From Deltaproteobacteria bacterium (GTDB lineage Bacteria; Myxococcota_A; UBA9160; UBA6930), in NCBI GenBank assembly GCA_029261815.1, contig JAJDAQ010000122.1:1-45395 (forward strand): a stretch of DNA of 45,395 nt. Reading direction: 5' to 3'. The notes under the pieces were generated by a model. The model saw nothing but the letters and a program-made list of their open reading frames with translations. It did no database searches and was not told the DNA's origin. The translations under genes and the position numbers were made by a program. The number at the start of each line of letters is the position of its first letter. The first letter of the stretch is position 1. This document shows positions 41,988 through 45,395 of this stretch, in pieces.

Positions 41988-42038
41988 GTCGTTCTCGAGC
42001 CGAAGGTCGTTCTCGAGCCCAAGCTCGTTCTCGAGCCC
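41967..42038 (+). repeat. Four 18-base tandem repeats spanning the 3' end of the alcohol dehydrogenase gene
   Basis: Units at 41967-41984, 41985-42002, 42003-42020 and 42021-42038 each encode (K)VVLEP in frame. Unit 2 begins TAG instead of AAG and so creates the stop codon. Unit 4 has CTC for GTC (KLVLEP) and is followed directly by TGA at 42039-42041. Each unit contains the palindrome CTCGAG. Confidence 0.95.
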
Positions 42039-42048
42039 TGATCGGGTG

Positions 42049-43590
42049 CTAGGCGCGAGCCCAGCTTGCGAGCAGGCGACGCTCGTCGTCGAGCGGCGCG
42101 TCCGCGATCTCGCAATCCCGCCCGAAGATCATGGTCTTGCGTTTCTGCGCTTCGTATTCGGGCCATTCGGGAAGCCGCTCGTGGCCGGGGTTTCCGGACC
42201 GCGCGAAGTCGATCCAGGCATGCTGCATCAGACGGGAAAGACTATGGGCTTCTCGTCGGAGACCGGTGAGAGGCCGCGCGAGCGGGTGTTGCGTGTTCCC
42301 GAACACGAACGGAATGTCGATCGCATGGCAGGCGCCGAGGGCACGGCGCGCCAGCGGAGCGCGCCAGGTGACGAGGTAGCTGTGAGCGCTTCCGCCGCCC
42401 TCTCTCTGCGCTTCCGCAAGCCGAATCGAAGGCCAGTGGAAGACGCGCGACGACTGGAACGCGTGCCAGGTCCACTTCTCCCGGTTCGCCGCACTGCGGT
42501 TGCCGAGCGCTTCATGGAAGCGTCGCGCGGCCGTCGGAGCGGCGGGCGCACGGGGGAGGTCAGGGAGGACCTCGGTGAACCGTGCGACGAGGCGTTCCTG
42601 GTTGAAGGGCGCCATCCCGCCGTCGATCAAGCCGAATAGCTTCCACTCTTCGAGTGTCGCGCCGGTCAGGATCGGAATGTCAGCCGTCGCGCCAGCGCGA
42701 ATCTGGTCGAGAGGTTGCTCCGGAATGATATCCCGATCGACACTCGGCAGGAACACCATCAGGTTTCGCATGTCCGCGAGGGACACCATCGTACGGTTGG
42801 CCGCTGCGAGGATCTCGTCGAGTGGAATGCGGCCGAGGATAACCGGATTCGGAGAGGGCCCGCCGAGTTCTTGCAGGAACTTCTCCGCGACCACGTGCGC
42901 TTCGGCGCCGCTGAGGACGTGATCAGCAGCGCCACTCATGCAGATCGCACGGTGGAACAGTTCTCTTGCGCGCGGTGCGCCTAACAATGCGCCCACACTC
43001 ATGCCGCCGGCGGACTGACCGAAGATCGTGACGTTCCCAGGATCGCCGCCAAACCGCTCGATGTTCTGCTGCACCCATTCGAGCGCCGCGATCTGGTCGC
43101 GCACGCCGAGGTTGGTGCTGTCCGGTAGCTGGTCCGGGAAGACGTGTCCCAGGTGCGCGAAACCCAGCGCGCCCAGGCGGTAGTTGATCGTGACCACCAC
43201 GGTATCGCCGCGGTTTGCGAGGTCTGCGCCGTTGTAGACCGGTGTCGATCCCGAGCCGACCAGGAAGCCGCCGCCGTGGATCCAGACCAGGACCGGACGC
43301 TTCGCGTTGTCCGTCGCCGGCGTCCAGACGTTCAAGAAGAGGCAATCCTCGTCGAGGCGGCCCGCAGCGGCGTTGATCCACGAGAAGGCAGGGACCGCGA
43401 GTTGGGGTGAGGACGGGCCCACGCGCGTGGCATCCGCCTCCCCCGTCCACGGTTCCGGCGGCCGCGGCGGCCGGAAACGGGCCGGGCCGATGGGTGGCGC
43501 GGCGTACCGAACCCCCCGGAATACGAGGGAATTTCCGTCCGTCGTCCCGCGGACCCAGCCAGCCGTCGTTTCTGCGAGCGCTTCCGTCAC
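42049..43590 (-). CDS. Carboxylesterase type B family hydrolase
   Basis: A 513-residue type B carboxylesterase. The N-terminal FRGVRYAAPPIGPARFRPP, EDCLFLNVWTP, the oxyanion hole VLVWIHGGGFLVGSG and the nucleophile S193 in FGQSAGG are visible. The catalytic His lies in GACHAIDIPFVFGN. It hydrolyses carboxyl esters; no signal peptide, so cytoplasmic. GTG 43590 has GAGGGA 3 bases upstream. The end is 61 bases from the convergent dehydrogenase stop, across the tandem repeat. Confidence 0.93.
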   Translation of the reverse strand: MTEALAETTAGWVRGTTDGNSLVFRGVRYAAPPIGPARFRPPRPPEPWTGEADATRVGPSSPQLAVPAFSWINAAAGRLDEDCLFLNVWTPATDNAKRPVLVWIHGGGFLVGSGSTPVYNGADLANRGDTVVVTINYRLGALGFAHLGHVFPDQLPDSTNLGVRDQIAALEWVQQNIERFGGDPGNVTIFGQSAGGMSVGALLGAPRARELFHRAICMSGAADHVLSGAEAHVVAEKFLQELGGPSPNPVILGRIPLDEILAAANRTMVSLADMRNLMVFLPSVDRDIIPEQPLDQIRAGATADIPILTGATLEEWKLFGLIDGGMAPFNQERLVARFTEVLPDLPRAPAAPTAARRFHEALGNRSAANREKWTWHAFQSSRVFHWPSIRLAEAQREGGGSAHSYLVTWRAPLARRALGACHAIDIPFVFGNTQHPLARPLTGLRREAHSLSRLMQHAWIDFARSGNPGHERLPEWPEYEAQKRKTMIFGRDCEIADAPLDDERRLLASWARA

Positions 43591-43632
43591 AAGTCCCTCA
43601 AACCCCCGACGCGGGAGTGTAACGGTGAGTGG

Positions 43633-44904
43633 CTAGGGCTGTCCTGTCCGTGACAGTTCATCTTCCAGGGTGCGGGAAGCCAGCCAGAAGTGGACGGCAC
43701 CCCATGCGTAGAACAGGGCCATCACAGTGAGGGCCGTACGCAGGCCCTGCGCATCTCCCCCTCCCCATTCGGAGAGGAAGCCCGTGAACAGCGGGCCCAC
43801 GCCGAAGCCGACGCCGGTCAGTGTGGCGGCCATGACTGCGGCCGTGACGCCACGCATCTGCACCGGCGCGAGCGCCTGGGAGACCGCCCCGATCTGAGCG
43901 GCGTGGATCAAGCCCAGCACGATCGACAGGGAGAAGAATACGACCGCAATCACGAGGCTGTCGCTCTGCACGCCGATGATGCCGAGCGGGCACGCCACGG
44001 CGGACGCGATTGCGGACATCCGCAATGCCGCACTCGGACTCGTGGCCCAGAGGCGGTCGGTCATCATGCCGCCGACTACGGGACCCGCGGTCGCGAAGAG
44101 CGCAATGCCGGCCATGTAGAGCCCGACTTCTTCCGGGGGTAGCTCATGAACCCGGTCGAAGAACGCGGGTCCCCACTGCGCAGATGCCATGATCGACATG
44201 TTGGCCAGGATCGCGGCGAAGGCTAGCTGCGGGAGCGTCTTGAGCGAACGCAACGTGGTCATGACCTGACTCATCGACGGTCGCTCGGAATCTGGCGGAT
44301 GCCCTTCGGACCATCCGCGCGGAGGTTCCTTCACGACGGCCAGGAAGATCGCCGCGAAGACCGCGCCCGCGATGCCGCCCAGCACGAACGTCTCTCTCCA
44401 CCCGACGGAGCCGACCCAGTACCCGCCGAGTGCGAGGCCCACCATGCTTCCGAGCGTGCCGCCGATTCCGACGATGCCCATCGCAGTGCCGCGTCGTTCG
44501 GGCCTGACATAATCGGCCACCAGCGGTGCATTGACGGCGCCAGCGCCGCCCTGGGCCCCGCCAACCAGTACACGGGTGAACATCAAGCCTGCATATCCGG
44601 TTGCGACCGCGCCAAGTGCGGTTCCCCCACTCCAGGCGAGGAGCGATAGCGTGTAGATCGCGGCGCGGCTGCGGTGGTCGGCCACCCGGCCAAGGATCAG
44701 TGCAAGGACGAAGTACGCGGCCGCAAAGCCCATCAGGAGGGCGCCGGCCGCGGAATCCGACATTCCGATGTCTTTCTGGATCGCGGGGAGTGCGACGGCC
44801 AGCAACTGGCGATGAAAGAACTCCATCGCCACGATCGCGGCAAGCATCCCTACGACCAGGGAGACTGGCCTCGGCTGGAATCCGGGAGAGCTGGATGCGG
44901 CCAC
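43633..44904 (-). CDS. MFS transporter (anion:cation symporter-like)
   Basis: A 423-residue major facilitator with about 12 hydrophobic helices: VSLVVGMLAAIVAMEFFHRQLLAVALPAIQKDIGMSDSAAG at the start, LILGRVADHRSRAAIYTLSLLAWSGGTALG for loop 2-3 and FFDRVHELPPEEVGLYMAGIALFATAGPVVGGMMTDRLW for the second half. This pattern is typical of the ACS or spinster-like groups, exporting or importing organic acids and related compounds. GTG 44904 is the proposed start, 8 bases after the upstream stop; a later Met (MLAAIV) is possible. Co-transcribed with the truncated gene upstream. Confidence 0.87.
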   Translation of the reverse strand: MAASSSPGFQPRPVSLVVGMLAAIVAMEFFHRQLLAVALPAIQKDIGMSDSAAGALLMGFAAAYFVLALILGRVADHRSRAAIYTLSLLAWSGGTALGAVATGYAGLMFTRVLVGGAQGGAGAVNAPLVADYVRPERRGTAMGIVGIGGTLGSMVGLALGGYWVGSVGWRETFVLGGIAGAVFAAIFLAVVKEPPRGWSEGHPPDSERPSMSQVMTTLRSLKTLPQLAFAAILANMSIMASAQWGPAFFDRVHELPPEEVGLYMAGIALFATAGPVVGGMMTDRLWATSPSAALRMSAIASAVACPLGIIGVQSDSLVIAVVFFSLSIVLGLIHAAQIGAVSQALAPVQMRGVTAAVMAATLTGVGFGVGPLFTGFLSEWGGGDAQGLRTALTVMALFYAWGAVHFWLASRTLEDELSRTGQP

Positions 44905-44911
44905 CTCGCGC

Positions 44912-45395
44912 CTAACGACGAACGAAGGTGCCGGAGCCCTCCGGCGCGCCACCACCGAAGCGATCCGGCCGCCAGTAGACTTCGACATGCTCGGCTTCGC
45001 CATCGTCGAAGTCGACGACTCCGACGTTGATCCGCAGAGCATCCCAGGCGGACCCTCGAATCTCGTCGAGTCGCGCGCGCGGCACCGAGAACTCGACGGC
45101 ATAACCATTGCCCGTGCGCTCTGCCGCCTGCGCGACGCCGGGAACGACCGGGATGCCAAAGAGCTTCAGGAGTTCGTCTTCCTTGGATCCGCCGAGCGGA
45201 ATCATTGCCTGGGTCAATTTCGCGTAGGTGCCGGCCACGATCGCTTCGAAGCGACCCTCGTTCGCGGAGCGCTCGGGGTCGGGCCGGGAGTCGATGCTGA
45301 TCGACACGTGGTCCTGCATCCGCGCGACGACGTCGCTTCCGGCGACAACGGAGTCGTCGCGCACGTCGACAGCGACGTAGAGCTGGTTTTCGTCG
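44912..45395 (-). CDS. C-terminal part of a protein with a CBM9-like domain (partial)
   Basis: The minus-strand frame is open to the right edge of the window and ends at a stop at 44912. The visible ~160 residues begin DENQLYVAVDVRDDSVVAGSD, then QDHVSISIDSRPDPER, and end YWRPDRFGGGAPEGSGTFVRR. The LYvavdVxDd and DhvxixiDxR strands resemble carbohydrate-binding module 9-like or DOMON domains, which occur at the end of exported proteins and glycosidases. The N-terminal part and any signal peptide lie outside the window. The assignment is tentative. Confidence 0.6.
   Translation of the reverse strand, partial: DENQLYVAVDVRDDSVVAGSDVVARMQDHVSISIDSRPDPERSANEGRFEAIVAGTYAKLTQAMIPLGGSKEDELLKLFGIPVVPGVAQAAERTGNGYAVEFSVPRARLDEIRGSAWDALRINVGVVDFDDGEAEHVEVYWRPDRFGGGAPEGSGTFVRR

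Noticed and set aside
41967..42038. CRISPR-like repeat
   Set aside because: Units are directly adjacent with no spacers, only 18 bases long and in coding frame.

Overview
The window is a high-GC, densely coded stretch of a bacterial chromosome with about 46 protein genes. I see no tRNA, rRNA, CRISPR array, insertion sequence or phage gene, and no gene-free stretch longer than about 240 bases. Several features suggest an uncultivated, aerobic, Gram-negative-type soil or marine lineage: two lipoproteins, a mechanosensitive channel pair, a probable PEP-CTERM sorting tail, an F420-type oxidoreductase and a complete SUF operon. A deltaproteobacterial relative (Myxococcota- or Binatota-like) is my guess; this is inference from gene content, not a marker-gene placement.

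Layout. 1-8110: end of a class IV aminotransferase, a tandem pair of kinase-fold proteins, proS, a 5'-3' exonuclease, a PuuD-like membrane protein, a cysteine-cluster protein and a large MFS protein. 8118-12766: a cytochrome c lipoprotein, a CDP-alcohol phosphatidyltransferase, a possible zinc-ribbon protein, an SDR-flippase-like operon, and a thioredoxin-fold/lipoprotein-hydrolase pair. 13001-16524: convergent mscS and mscL, an exported pentapeptide-repeat protein, and two PepSY-type membrane proteins. 16582-22628: a seven-gene SUF iron-sulfur operon on the minus strand (Rrf2 regulator, sufB, C, D, S, U, T) behind a promoter with overlapping palindromes.

22758-26276: a tightly coupled minus-strand operon of a class III aminotransferase, a LuxE-like acyl-protein synthetase and a LuxC-like acyl-CoA reductase, with no luciferase genes. 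The enzymes would together activate a fatty acid, reduce it to an aldehyde and could transaminate the aldehyde to an amine. This is the strongest candidate for an unusual system here. 26322-27986: folK, a thiamine-binding-type protein and a RibD-like reductase.

28021-45395: an acyl-CoA and lipid catabolism region with a sulfotransferase, three AMP-forming acyl ligases, a GNAT, an acyl-CoA dehydrogenase - SDR - MaoC hydratase - LLM oxidoreductase operon, an M20 amidohydrolase, a second SDR, a PhyH dioxygenase, a zinc alcohol dehydrogenase, a carboxylesterase, an MFS transporter and a truncated gene with a probable carbohydrate-binding-like domain. The set looks like degradation of a branched or cyclic lipid side chain, but no substrate can be read from sequence.

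Two window-wide patterns stand out. Many first genes of transcription units carry a TANNNT-like hexamer 6-7 bases before the start codon, which implies leaderless mRNAs, while genes inside operons tend to use Shine-Dalgarno sites. Three convergent gene pairs interlock their TAG stops on one shared CTAG.
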